Of a stretch of 38,199 nucleotides of DNA, positions 1 to 7,953 are shown one piece after another. The first letter of the stretch is position 1; every line of letters begins with the position of its first letter. The translations under genes and the position numbers were made by a program. This stretch comes from Blastocatellia bacterium (GTDB taxonomy: Bacteria; Acidobacteriota; Blastocatellia; HR10). The DNA lies in the NCBI GenBank assembly GCA_035573895.1, contig DATLZR010000073.1, forward strand, positions 66,028 through 104,226. The letters are read 5' to 3'. Below the pieces are notes generated by a model. That model searched no databases, had not been told where the DNA came from, and saw only the letters and a program-made list of their open reading frames with translations.

Positions 1-1
1 A

Positions 2-397
2 AAAGAAGTCTTCCCTGCACCGCTCACCGTGAGCGCCCAGTGTAATCGCGTGGCGACGCTCGACGGCCATCTGGAATGCGTTTCCATCAAGCTGGAGACG
101 AAACCTTCAATGGAGGAGGTTATCTCGACCCTGGCGACATTCCGGGGACTCCCTCAGGAACTGAAATTGCCGACAGCTCCCTCGCACCCAATTATCGTGA
201 GGTCAGAACCGGACCGTCCTCAGCCCCGGCTTGATCGTGAGAGCGAACGGGGGATGGCTTCGGTCGTAGGGCGAATTCGACCGTGTTCATTGCTAGATTT
301 CAAGATGGTCATCCTCGGACATAATACGCTCCGCGGCGCAGCCGGAAGCGCCCTGCTCAATGCGGAACTGCTCGTCGCGCAAGGGATGGTGGGATAG
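2..397 (+). CDS. asd: aspartate-semialdehyde dehydrogenase, C-terminal part (5' end outside window)
   Basis: The frame is open from the window edge to a TAG stop, giving the last 131 residues. The protein reduces beta-aspartyl phosphate to aspartate semialdehyde in the cytoplasm, a shared step for lysine, threonine, methionine and diaminopimelate. The visible segment has the substrate-binding and catalytic histidine region (CNRVATLDGH), the DRPQPRLDR stretch, and the C-terminal GHNTLRGAAGSALLNAELLV helix. These are typical of the longer archaeal/fungal-type ASADH rather than the enterobacterial type. The first in-window start-like codon (GTG at 29) is internal: in-frame residues KEVFPAPLT precede it and match the family. 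The start and the NADP-binding half lie upstream of the window. A hairpin follows the stop. Confidence 0.88.
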   Translation, partial: KEVFPAPLTVSAQCNRVATLDGHLECVSIKLETKPSMEEVISTLATFRGLPQELKLPTAPSHPIIVRSEPDRPQPRLDRESERGMASVVGRIRPCSLLDFKMVILGHNTLRGAAGSALLNAELLVAQGMVG

Positions 398-454
398 GTG
401 CCCGGGCAGACGGATCCGATGTAGCAAAGATTGTATCCAATCCGGGAGGACTAG

Positions 455-500
455 CGGCTTCCATTTTTCTGGAAGCCGTTTCCGAAATTCTGGAAATTTT
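455..500 (+). terminator. possible rho-independent terminator after asd
   Basis: A perfect 8-bp stem (CGGCTTCC at 455-462, GGAAGCCG at 471-478) closes an 8-nt A/T-rich loop. A second small stem follows (TTTCC at 479-483 with GGAAA at 492-496), then TTTTA. The T-run is weak directly after the first stem, so termination is inferred from position 58 nt downstream of the asd stop. Confidence 0.45.
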
Positions 501-666
501 ACGACCCCGCCGAAATCCTGAGAAATTCCCCCATCTCCGAGAGCGGCAAGCTCTTACCCCTGAATTTCCGGATTGAGGGATACACATGGCACAAGATTTG
601 CATAGAGGAATGGTGGTATGGCAGCGGGAATATCGCCAGACAATGCGTTGAATTCCGATCCATCAT

Positions 667-694
667 GTTGCTCTGTCACAAGATGCAGGGCAAC
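667..694 (+). promoter_or_regulatory. leader hairpin upstream of the TonB-dependent receptor
   Basis: The 378-bp gap between asd and the receptor gene holds the terminator described above and this hairpin. The arms are 667-675 (GTTGCTCTG) and 686-694 (CAGGGCAAC). They pair over nine positions with one U-G wobble around a 10-nt loop. A pyrimidine- and T-rich run follows at about 706-719. Such a hairpin plus T-rich run could act as an attenuator or 5' stability element. No recognisable riboswitch consensus or convincing promoter was seen in the gap. Confidence 0.35.
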
Positions 695-775
695 GAATTC
701 CCCCTCATTTTTCTTTTCTCCGTGGAGCGTCTTTCGATGTCGCCCCGGAGCGAAACTCATTGAGGAGGCTTAAAG

Positions 776-3700
776 ATGATTACCGGAACCATTTATAGGA
801 ACCGGCACTTGTTGCGTCTTTTGGTCTTTATGGGAGTCGCGTTTGCTCTCTGCCTGATGACAAGCGCGACCACTCTATGGGCGCAGACTGAGACGGGACA
901 GATCGTTGGTACGGTGACCGACCCCAACGGGGCCGTCATTGCCGATGCCACGGTGACGGTGAAGTCTTTGACGACATCGGCGGAACGACGCACCAAGACA
1001 CTGGCCGATGGGACTTACATCGTGGCCAATTTGCTTCCCTCGGTTTACGAAGTCACCGTGGAGGCTCCCGGATTCGCTAAAGCGACCAAGAGAATCCAGG
1101 TGATTGTCGGATCGAAAGTCACACTCGATTTCCAGCTCACCGTCGGCGCTCCCGTGGAAGTGGTCGAGGTGCTCGGCGAAGCCGGAGTTCTGGTTAACAC
1201 CGAGACCCAGACGATCAGTCAGGTCATAGATTCCCGGAAAGTTGTCGAGCTACCGACGCTGACGAGGAATCCTTATGACCTGGTCACCCTTTCAGGTAAC
1301 GTTTCGCAAGCGGACCCGACGGGAAGGGGCGCCGGGTTTGCGATCAATGGCCTGAGGGCGGCTGGAACTAACATTCTTCTGGACGGCGCTGCCAACAACG
1401 ATGAATTCGTTGCCGCCGTTGGTCAGGCAGTCCCCCTCGATTCCGTCCAGGAATTCAGCGTTTTGACCAATAACTTCACGGCCGAATACGGCCGAGCTTC
1501 CGCGGGAATCGTGAACGTTGTGACCAAATCGGGAACCAACGAATTTCACGGGACCGTGTATGAGTTCAACCGCGTGTCGGCGACCACATCCAACAGCTTC
1601 CTTAACAACGCCAACGGGGTTCCTAAACCGGTCTTCACCCGCAATCAGTTTGGATACTCCATCGGTGGTCCCATTCTGAGGGACAAAATATTCTTCTTCC
1701 AGAGCACGGAGTGGATTCGCGTGCGAAGCACGGCGACGCGGTTTGTGGTTGTGCCGACGCCCCAGTTAATCGCGGCTGCGGCCCCCGCAACGCAAAATTT
1801 CTTCCGCACGTACGGGACGCTCAAACCCGGAGTTATCTCGCTGCGGACGATCACCCGGCAGGACTTGATCAATGCCGGGTCGGATCCTTGTGCGCCGGGA
1901 TCGCTCTGTGATCGGACGCTCGGAGCCAATTTCCCGCTGTTCACCCGAATCGCCTACAATCGGCCGGCAAACTCCGGTGGTGGGAACCCGCAGAACACGA
2001 TGGACCTGGTCGGTCGGGTGGATTGGACGATCAGCGACAAGACACAGCTTTACTTCCGCTACGCTCTGGAAGACGGCGAGCTGCAACCGGGGACCATCAG
2101 CGACAGTCCCTACCGGGGATTCGATACCGGACAGACCACCTTCAACAACAACCTGCTGCTGTCACTCACTCACACCTGGAACACCAATCTCGTGACCCAG
2201 CATAAAGTGGTTTACAACCGGTTGAATACCTTGCAGCCACATGCGGAACAACCGTCGAGCCCAACGCTCTTTTTCCGTGCTACGACGACGCGGTTCCTGG
2301 GAGACCTTGCCGCTCTGCCTGGATATTTGCCCTTTAGTCCGGGATCGGGAATCCCCTTTGGAGGACCGCAAAACTTCGGGCAGACCTATCACGACATCAA
2401 TTACATCAGAGGCTCGCACCAGTTCCGGTTCGGCGGATCCTATGTCTACATCCAGGACAACCGGACCTTTGGCGCGTATCAGGATCCCTCGGCGACGCTG
2501 GGCCGAACGATCCAGCAGGCGATGGATAATTTCCTCCGAGGAGAGCTGTTCCAGTTCCAGTCGGCGATTGATCCTCAGGGGAAGTTCCCCTGCCGGAATC
2601 CGGCCGCGCCTGATCCGACCTGTATCGTAACCCTACCGGTCGGGCAGCCAAACTTCAGCCGCAGCAACCGGTACCATGAATTCGCCTTCTACGCGCAGGA
2701 TTCCTGGCGTATGACGCCTCGGTTCACCCTGAACCTTGGTTTGCGGTGGGAGTATTTTGGCGTCCAGCACCATAAGGATCCGCGCCTGGATTCCAACTAC
2801 TATGATGGTGGTGGCGGAAACATCTTCCAGCAGATTCGCAATGGCGATGTGGCCATCGTCCCCAACAGCCCCATCAAGGGCCTCTGGAAGAAAGATTGGA
2901 ACAACTTCGCCCCCCGTATCGGGTTCGCCTGGGACCTCTTCGGCACTGGGAAGACGAGCCTGCGCGGAGGCTACGGCATCGGCTATGAGCGGAATTTCGG
3001 GAACGTGACGTTTAACGTCATTCAGAACCCGCCGAATTATGCAGTGATCTCCATCATAGCTGGTGTGGATGTTCCCACGATCCCGATCACGACCGATGTG
3101 GCAGGTCCGCTGTCAGGGCGAACCGGTCAGAAAGCCCTTCCGGTGGTGAGCCTCCGGAACGTGGATGCCAATATCGTTACGGCGTACGCGCACCTGTGGA
3201 GCCTTAGCCTGGAACATCAGGTCTCGCGCACCCTAGTCGTGGGGCTGGATTATAACGGCTCAAAGGGCGTCAACCTCTATTCGCTGGAGGATCCCAATCG
3301 GCCAGGAGCAGGAGCCGTCTACCTGGGCGATCCGTGTACGCCGGGCAACTGCAGCGTGCGGTTGCGGACAACCCAGTATACGAATATCAATCGGCGAGGT
3401 AATCGCGCTTTCTCCAACCACAACGCGTTCAACCTCCGAGTCACCGCCAATAATCTCGCCAATACGGGACTCACCTTCTCGGCCAACTACACGTGGGCGC
3501 ACACGATTGACAACCTGAGTTCAACCTTCAGTGAATCAGCCAATAACTTCAACCTCGGACTGCTCGACCCCTTTAATCCTCGGCTCGATCGCGGGAATTC
3601 GGACTTCGACATCCGCCACCGGTTCGTCTTGGGAGCGATCTGGGATGTTCCCTTTGCCCGCAATACAAGCGGTGTTGTGCGGCGCGTACTTCATGGCTGG

Positions 3701-4189
3701 ACGGTGGCTCCGATCTTCTCTGCCAGCACAGGTGCACCGTTTACGGTCTTCGACTGCACCAATGCCCAGTTCGCCGTTTGCCCGAGGATGTTCGTCACCG
3801 GTCCCGTTGAGCGAAAGGGAGCGGATAATCCTCCAGCCGATCCGACGACACCCGGGACATTCACCTATCTCAATCTCAGGGGGAAATTCGACTCCTCCTG
3901 GGTGAATCCCATCACCGGGAACTCGGAGCTTCCGCCCTTCCCACGGAATATGACTGGCCGTAATCTCTTCCGTGGACCGGGTTCTTGGATCCTCGATCTT
4001 GGCCTCTACAAGACGACCAATATTACCGAGCGCTTCAGCTTGCAGTTCCGCGCCGAACTCTACAATGCCTTCAATCACGCCAATGCGTTCGTCCTCGGCA
4101 GCGAGGCGGACGTTTCATTCCAGGACGTTATCCGCACGCAAAAGGACGGACGACGCAATGTGCAGTTCGCGCTGAAACTCATCTTTTAA
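776..4189 (+). CDS. Oar-like TonB-dependent receptor with N-terminal carboxypeptidase-regulatory domain
   Basis: This is an outer-membrane protein of 1137 residues. A signal peptide (hydrophobic core about residues 12-30, likely cleavage after Ala36 in TTLWAQ) is followed by a CarboxypepD_reg beta-sandwich (about 41-122, GTVTDPNGAVIADATVTV). Next come a plug domain (about 135-255, including the AINGLRAAGTNILLDGAANN and SGTNEFHGTVYEF stretches) and a long beta-barrel ending in Phe, as usual for BamA-assembled barrels. Length and layout match the large Oar/OmpA-related receptors that are expanded in Acidobacteriota, thought to import oligosaccharides or other large substrates with TonB-ExbBD. 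No substrate can be named. The ATG start is preceded by a strong GAGGAGG site. The gene is flanked by a leader hairpin and a terminal inverted repeat, suggesting it is transcribed alone. Confidence 0.92.
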   Translation: MITGTIYRNRHLLRLLVFMGVAFALCLMTSATTLWAQTETGQIVGTVTDPNGAVIADATVTVKSLTTSAERRTKTLADGTYIVANLLPSVYEVTVEAPGFAKATKRIQVIVGSKVTLDFQLTVGAPVEVVEVLGEAGVLVNTETQTISQVIDSRKVVELPTLTRNPYDLVTLSGNVSQADPTGRGAGFAINGLRAAGTNILLDGAANNDEFVAAVGQAVPLDSVQEFSVLTNNFTAEYGRASAGIVNVVTKSGTNEFHGTVYEFNRVSATTSNSFLNNANGVPKPVFTRNQFGYSIGGPILRDKIFFFQSTEWIRVRSTATRFVVVPTPQLIAAAAPATQNFFRTYGTLKPGVISLRTITRQDLINAGSDPCAPGSLCDRTLGANFPLFTRIAYNRPANSGGGNPQNTMDLVGRVDWTISDKTQLYFRYALEDGELQPGTISDSPYRGFDTGQTTFNNNLLLSLTHTWNTNLVTQHKVVYNRLNTLQPHAEQPSSPTLFFRATTTRFLGDLAALPGYLPFSPGSGIPFGGPQNFGQTYHDINYIRGSHQFRFGGSYVYIQDNRTFGAYQDPSATLGRTIQQAMDNFLRGELFQFQSAIDPQGKFPCRNPAAPDPTCIVTLPVGQPNFSRSNRYHEFAFYAQDSWRMTPRFTLNLGLRWEYFGVQHHKDPRLDSNYYDGGGGNIFQQIRNGDVAIVPNSPIKGLWKKDWNNFAPRIGFAWDLFGTGKTSLRGGYGIGYERNFGNVTFNVIQNPPNYAVISIIAGVDVPTIPITTDVAGPLSGRTGQKALPVVSLRNVDANIVTAYAHLWSLSLEHQVSRTLVVGLDYNGSKGVNLYSLEDPNRPGAGAVYLGDPCTPGNCSVRLRTTQYTNINRRGNRAFSNHNAFNLRVTANNLANTGLTFSANYTWAHTIDNLSSTFSESANNFNLGLLDPFNPRLDRGNSDFDIRHRFVLGAIWDVPFARNTSGVVRRVLHGWTVAPIFSASTGAPFTVFDCTNAQFAVCPRMFVTGPVERKGADNPPADPTTPGTFTYLNLRGKFDSSWVNPITGNSELPPFPRNMTGRNLFRGPGSWILDLGLYKTTNITERFSLQFRAELYNAFNHANAFVLGSEADVSFQDVIRTQKDGRRNVQFALKLIF

Positions 4190-4220
4190 GGGCCGAGGCG
4201 TCGGTCTTCTGATTTATCTT

Positions 4221-4250
4221 CCCCTGGGGAACAGAAACGTTCCCCAGGGG
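4221..4250. terminator. 12-bp perfect inverted repeat between convergent genes
   Basis: CCCCTGGGGAAC (4221-4232) and GTTCCCCAGGGG (4239-4250) form a perfect 12-bp stem around a 6-nt loop. It lies between the receptor stop and the stop of the convergent methyltransferase gene. No T-run follows on either strand, so it may be a Rho-independent terminator of unusual type, an RNA-processing or stability hairpin, or a bidirectional barrier. Confidence 0.55.
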
Positions 4251-4310
4251 ATCTCGCCAGAGCAATACAGGTCCTCTTGAGGAGCAAGAACTGCCCGTTT
4301 GTGAGGGCTG

Positions 4311-5795
4311 TCATTGATCCGGCTGGCGCCGGTACCACACGATGTGATCCCCGTCATCGGGACGATCCGAATAGATGACCGTCTTATATCCCACCGATCT
4401 CATCCTGGTACCCGGAAGTTCCAGCACAGCATTATTGGATAGGAGAAAGCCACCGGGGCGAAGCATCCGCTCAATATTGGCCAGAGCCAGGGACTGGTCC
4501 AGTACATCGTAGTAAACGAAGACATTAGTGGCGATGATGAGATCGAATCTTTCTGAGGACGGCAAAGTGTAGTGCTCGACGATGACGTTGAGATCGTAGG
4601 GTGTAATTTGGCGAACGACCTTCGGTCGTACGTGAACCGCGCGAAGCTCCAGCGGCCCGATTCCCCCCGGCACGGGCAAGGGCGAGACTGACCGCCCGAT
4701 GGTCTCACCAAATCTCTGCCAGTAAGCAATCAGCTCGGGCGTCCACTTCAGGCGAGGATCGCGAGGAAGCTGAAGCGTGTAGCCGAGGCCACGTCGAGCC
4801 CGCTCACGTGCCTTTGCCAGATGGGCTGTAACGCGGGGACTGATGTCAAAGGTGACCACTTGCAAGCGATCGAGATCGGCCAGGCCTAATCGGATCAAGC
4901 TATCTATCAGGGCAAAAGGTTGAAGGCTCTGCTGGGGATAGAAATCGTATCCCTCCTGTTTGTCGGTGAAATCCAGACCCGGACCAATGATCGCGACGCG
5001 TCGGACGCTTCCGGAGGCCAAAAACTTTTGGTCGCGGAGAGCGCGAAGTGATTCTTCAATAGCCAGGTTCGGACGCAATGATGTGTCGAGGGAGAGACCC
5101 CGCTCGCGATAGAGCCTCGACCGTGCGGCAAATTCTTCGGTTGGATTTCCCAGCGCGCGGGCAGCACGAAGGGCGTTCTCATAACTTTGCTGCTCGTCTA
5201 AAACCCGCCGGAGGTTCACGAGCAGGTAATCCCGCAACTGCCGCCGGCCCGCCGGCGTATCGGGAGTGTACCCTCGCTCTCGCACAAAGTGACGGAGAAA
5301 GATCAGCCGTTCATTCCGCCCCGGCGACGCCAGCCCCCGAATCAGATCGTCAATCCGTTCCTCAATTACCTTCCCGACGATCACCGATAAATCTCGTGCC
5401 TGAGCGACCTGCCCTGTGACGCCTGATTCCAACATTCGGGCGGTCACGCGCGGCTGCCGGGTAAAGGACGTCCCGAAAAGGAGAAAGTTGACGAGGGAAT
5501 CCTCGTCGCCCCGAATCAGCCGGGCGCGAATCTCAGCATCATGTTTTTTGATCCACTGCTGCCATCGGACGGGCAACGTCTCAACCGGCCCTTTCTTCAG
5601 GTCGTCAGGTAGCAGGTCAGCCAGTTGCGCAAGCACAGGTCGCGCTTCCTCATACGACAGGTACCGCCGTTGACCGGTCGAGCCGACGGAAATATCTCCA
5701 TCCGCGGCCAAAAGGGCTAGCATGAGGAAGCAAACAACCACCCATCCCTGACGATTCTTCATCGGGAAGCGGACGCCCGGTTCTGACGCCGACAA
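4311..5795 (-). CDS. CheR-like class I SAM methyltransferase with an N-terminal signal sequence
   Basis: The 494-residue product has a basic N-terminus and a hydrophobic segment at about residues 18-31 (VVVCFLMLALLAAD), like a signal peptide or anchor. A charged, mostly helical region of about 240 residues follows. The C-terminal half has Rossmann methyltransferase features: a glycine motif (VAIIGPGLDF, about 268-277), an acidic loop (FDISPRV), and FDLIIATNVFVYYDVLDQ followed by MLRPGGFLLSNN, as in CheR-type or small-molecule methyltransferases. The TTG start is chosen because AAGGAGAGG lies about 7 nt upstream; an ATG 11 codons later has no ribosome-binding site. An exported SAM-dependent enzyme is odd, since SAM is cytoplasmic. 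It may be membrane-anchored facing the cytoplasm, or no longer a methyltransferase. Substrate unknown. Confidence 0.8.
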   Translation of the reverse strand: MSASEPGVRFPMKNRQGWVVVCFLMLALLAADGDISVGSTGQRRYLSYEEARPVLAQLADLLPDDLKKGPVETLPVRWQQWIKKHDAEIRARLIRGDEDSLVNFLLFGTSFTRQPRVTARMLESGVTGQVAQARDLSVIVGKVIEERIDDLIRGLASPGRNERLIFLRHFVRERGYTPDTPAGRRQLRDYLLVNLRRVLDEQQSYENALRAARALGNPTEEFAARSRLYRERGLSLDTSLRPNLAIEESLRALRDQKFLASGSVRRVAIIGPGLDFTDKQEGYDFYPQQSLQPFALIDSLIRLGLADLDRLQVVTFDISPRVTAHLAKARERARRGLGYTLQLPRDPRLKWTPELIAYWQRFGETIGRSVSPLPVPGGIGPLELRAVHVRPKVVRQITPYDLNVIVEHYTLPSSERFDLIIATNVFVYYDVLDQSLALANIERMLRPGGFLLSNNAVLELPGTRMRSVGYKTVIYSDRPDDGDHIVWYRRQPDQ

Positions 5796-5826
5796 GTAAC
5801 CTCTCCTTATGCCGAATCCCCTGTCA

Positions 5827-5864
5827 GAGGAGGCAGTTTAGAAGATCGCCTCCTCGGCGGTCAA
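5827..5864 (-). promoter_or_regulatory. sigma-70-like promoter with flanking inverted repeat for the exported methyltransferase gene
   Basis: Read on the minus strand, TTGACC (5864-5859) is separated by 18 nt from TAAACT (5840-5835). An inverted repeat GAGGAGGC (5827-5834) / GCCTCCTC (5848-5855) encloses the -10 box and part of the spacer, which is where a repressor could bind. The distance to the TTG start at 5795 is about 40 nt. Confidence 0.45.
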
Positions 5865-5908
5865 GACAGAGAGAACGCCCTGTCGCTATAGGGAATCCCC
5901 CCGTAGAA

Positions 5909-5917
5909 TGGTATGAT
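5909..5917 (+). promoter_or_regulatory. extended -10 element upstream of the Nudix gene
   Basis: TGGTATGAT carries an extended -10 TG motif and a five-of-six match to TATAAT, with no clear -35. It lies 58 nt before the preferred ATG of the Nudix hydrolase and faces away from the minus-strand promoter at 5827-5864, making this a divergent promoter region. Confidence 0.35.
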
Positions 5918-5974
5918 TAGTGCCCTTCACGATCGCCGGTAAAGCCGGACGTGATAGCAACCAGCGAGTGCAGC

Positions 5975-6559
5975 ATGACGAGCGATTGCGACTGGGTTGA
6001 AAGAATGAAGCTCAAGATCGAGCCGGTGGGGCCATCTCCCCTGGAGGCTCACGGGACGCAGGCTGCTGTGGTCGTCATAGTGCGTCTGAATCAGGGCGTG
6101 CCCGAAGTCCTGCTCATCAAGCGGGCAGAAGCTCCCGACGATCCCTGGTCAGGCCATCTTGCCTTGCCCGGAGGCCGCGTCGAGCGCGATGATGCCACCC
6201 TGGTGGATACGGCCATCCGGGAAACCGTCGAAGAGGTGGGAATTGATCTGACCCACAGCGGAACGATCCTCGGACAACTCGAACCCGTCTCTCCCCTCTC
6301 CCCTTTCGTGCCGAAAATTTCTGTCACTCCGCTTGTCGCCATCGTGCGGTCCGACGTGACTCTTCACATCGGACAGGAAGTTGAACAAGCGTTCTGGATG
6401 CCCCTTGACGAGTTGAAACGTAACGGGAGATCCGAAACGGTCGTGAAGGTCATCGGGGAGCACTCGTTGAGCTGGCCCGCCTACCCATCGCCCTACGGTC
6501 CGATCTGGGGAATGACCGAGAGAATCCTCACTCAGCTTCTCTCGTTACTGGAGGAGTAG
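5975..6559 (+). CDS. Nudix hydrolase, CoA pyrophosphatase-like
   Basis: This 194-residue protein cleaves a nucleoside-diphosphate-linked compound. It has LLIKRAEAPDDPWSGHLALP followed by GGR and a Nudix helix ending RETVEEVGI (about residues 50-95). The LLxKRA...W.GH.ALPGG signature resembles CoA/NADH pyrophosphatase-type Nudix enzymes (NudL, NUDT7/8) rather than MutT. The Glu normally found nine positions before the RE pair is replaced in this spacing, as in some of those relatives, so substrate assignment is uncertain. The start is ambiguous: GTG at 5951, ATG at 5975 and ATG at 6005 are all in frame and none has a strong ribosome-binding site. The ATG at 5975 is a compromise. The gene is followed by a 249-bp structured gap before trkA. 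Confidence 0.82.
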   Translation: MTSDCDWVERMKLKIEPVGPSPLEAHGTQAAVVVIVRLNQGVPEVLLIKRAEAPDDPWSGHLALPGGRVERDDATLVDTAIRETVEEVGIDLTHSGTILGQLEPVSPLSPFVPKISVTPLVAIVRSDVTLHIGQEVEQAFWMPLDELKRNGRSETVVKVIGEHSLSWPAYPSPYGPIWGMTERILTQLLSLLEE

Positions 6560-6652
6560 CCGATCAATGAAGGGAAAAGGGCGAAGGACCTCCGGCTCAC
6601 AAGTGGAGATAAGCTTGAAAGCAGGTGTTACGCATAGCGCACACTTTGCAGC

Positions 6653-6782
6653 CCTGGGAAGGGGTAGCCCAGACTTTCCAGTCCGCGATCCCGACGCAGG
6701 CTGGAACGGATGGGTCCCAGGAATGGCACCCCACCACAGATGGATAGCCGGGACGATCCGTTTTGGTTGGTGTCCATCTGTG
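6653..6782 (+). promoter_or_regulatory. structured leader RNA upstream of trkA (candidate riboswitch)
   Basis: The gap 6560-6808 is non-coding but rich in pairing. A 7-bp closing stem (CCTGGGA 6653-6659 / TCCCAGG 6715-6721) encloses a small hairpin (GGG 6661-6663 / CCC 6668-6670). It also encloses a long hairpin (TTCCAGTCCGCG 6676-6687 / CGCAGGCTGGAA 6695-6706, one C-A mismatch and one wobble) with loop ATCCCGA, giving a three-way junction. A further 10-bp stem (CACAGATGGA 6735-6744 / TCCATCTGTG 6773-6782) ends just before the trkA ribosome-binding site, where it could control translation. Potassium transport genes often carry c-di-AMP (ydaO) riboswitches. I do not see that consensus clearly, so the ligand is unknown. 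Confidence 0.4.
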
Positions 6783-6808
6783 ATTACTTTTGGGAGGAGA
6801 AATTGAGC

Positions 6809-7948
6809 ATGAAAATCGTCGTTGTTGGTTATGGTCGCGTCGGCCGACGGGTTGTCGCCGATCTCGTCGAGCGTGGTCATGAGGTGACGCTTATTGATCA
6901 ACAGGCGATCCGACTGGAAAAGGCCATTGAGATGCCGGATGTCAAACTGGTTCAGGGCAACGGAATTGACGCAGATGTACAGAGGCAGGCGGGCGTTGAG
7001 CAAGCCGATGTGTTTCTGGCCGTCACGCGTGAGGATAATGTAAACCTCATGGCCGCTCAGGTGGCCCGGACGCTGTTCCATGTTCCTCATGCCATCGCCC
7101 GCGTTTACGAACCGAGTCATCGCCAGGCCACCGATGATCCCCATCTGTTGACCGTGTGTCCGACCGACTATGCTGTGGAAGCGATTCTCAAGCAGGTCGA
7201 GAGTCTTCCCGGTGCACCCCCCCGGAAGGAGACCTCACCATCCCCGCGCGTTGCCGTTCGGCCCCGACCCACGCGCGTGACCGATGAATCGCGCTACATT
7301 CTCGTCATCGGTGGAGGGAAGGTTGGCGTCAATCTCGTGCGTTCCCTTACCCAGAGCGGTCACGAAGTGGCGCTCATCGAGGTTGACCCCGCCCACGCCG
7401 CTTACCTGTCAACCAGTTTGGATTGCACGGTCATCGTCGGCGATGGCACTCTGGGACCAATTCTGGAAAATGCCGGAGCGGCTCGGGCGCGCGTCTTCGT
7501 AGCAGTGACGGGCAAGGATCAGGACAATCTCATCGCCTGTCAGCTCGCCAAGCACGTCTTTCGCGTTCCGAAAACCATCGCCCGTGTGAGCAATCCGAAG
7601 AACCAGGAGATCATGCTCCGGCTTGGGGTTGATGCAACCGTCAGCTCAACAGCAATCATTGAACAGATGATTGAGCGCGAGCTGCCCACGATCAAGATCA
7701 AAACCCTCTTGAACCTTCGAGGAGCACAGGCTCAAATCAACGAATACCTTCTGGAAGAAACGTGTCCGGTCGCCGGTCAGGCCCTTAAAGACATCTCCTT
7801 CCCACCAGATTGCAACATTATCGCCATCGAGCGGAATGGTTCGGTGATCATCCCGCGTGGCGACACGCGCCTTGAGGCTGGAGACATGGTGATTGCCCTG
7901 GTGACGTCGGCCGCTGAGCCTGAACTCCGTCGTCTCCTCGGGAGCTGA
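6809..7948 (+). CDS. trkA: TrkA-type potassium uptake regulatory subunit
   Basis: This cytoplasmic RCK/KTN protein of 379 residues gates a TrkH/KtrB potassium channel through NAD(H) or nucleotide binding. The first Rossmann domain starts at residue 1 (VVVGYGRVGRRVV, then VTLID). The second starts near 165 (ILVIGGGKVGVNLV, then VALIEVD). A single TrkA_C domain occupies the last ~70 residues (EYLLEETCPVAGQAL...RLEAGDMVIALV). E. coli TrkA is about 458 residues with N-C-N-C order; this one is N-N-C, lacking the central C domain. The ATG at 6809 is chosen over upstream codons because GGGAGGAG lies about 9 nt before it and the first beta strand begins immediately. No trkH partner is visible. rsmE starts 5 nt after the stop. 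Confidence 0.92.
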   Translation: MKIVVVGYGRVGRRVVADLVERGHEVTLIDQQAIRLEKAIEMPDVKLVQGNGIDADVQRQAGVEQADVFLAVTREDNVNLMAAQVARTLFHVPHAIARVYEPSHRQATDDPHLLTVCPTDYAVEAILKQVESLPGAPPRKETSPSPRVAVRPRPTRVTDESRYILVIGGGKVGVNLVRSLTQSGHEVALIEVDPAHAAYLSTSLDCTVIVGDGTLGPILENAGAARARVFVAVTGKDQDNLIACQLAKHVFRVPKTIARVSNPKNQEIMLRLGVDATVSSTAIIEQMIERELPTIKIKTLLNLRGAQAQINEYLLEETCPVAGQALKDISFPPDCNIIAIERNGSVIIPRGDTRLEAGDMVIALVTSAAEPELRRLLGS

Positions 7949-7953
7949 GTCCT

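Noticed and set aside
6653-6721. Cloverleaf-like 69-nt fold resembling a tRNA
   Set aside because: The 7-bp closing stem fits, but there is no T-loop consensus (GTTCRANNC), no proper D-arm and no CCA-type end; the long central hairpin is not an anticodon arm.
6567-6806. 79-codon + strand frame in the trkA leader
   Set aside because: It overlaps the paired stems, has no ribosome-binding site, and does not look like a protein.
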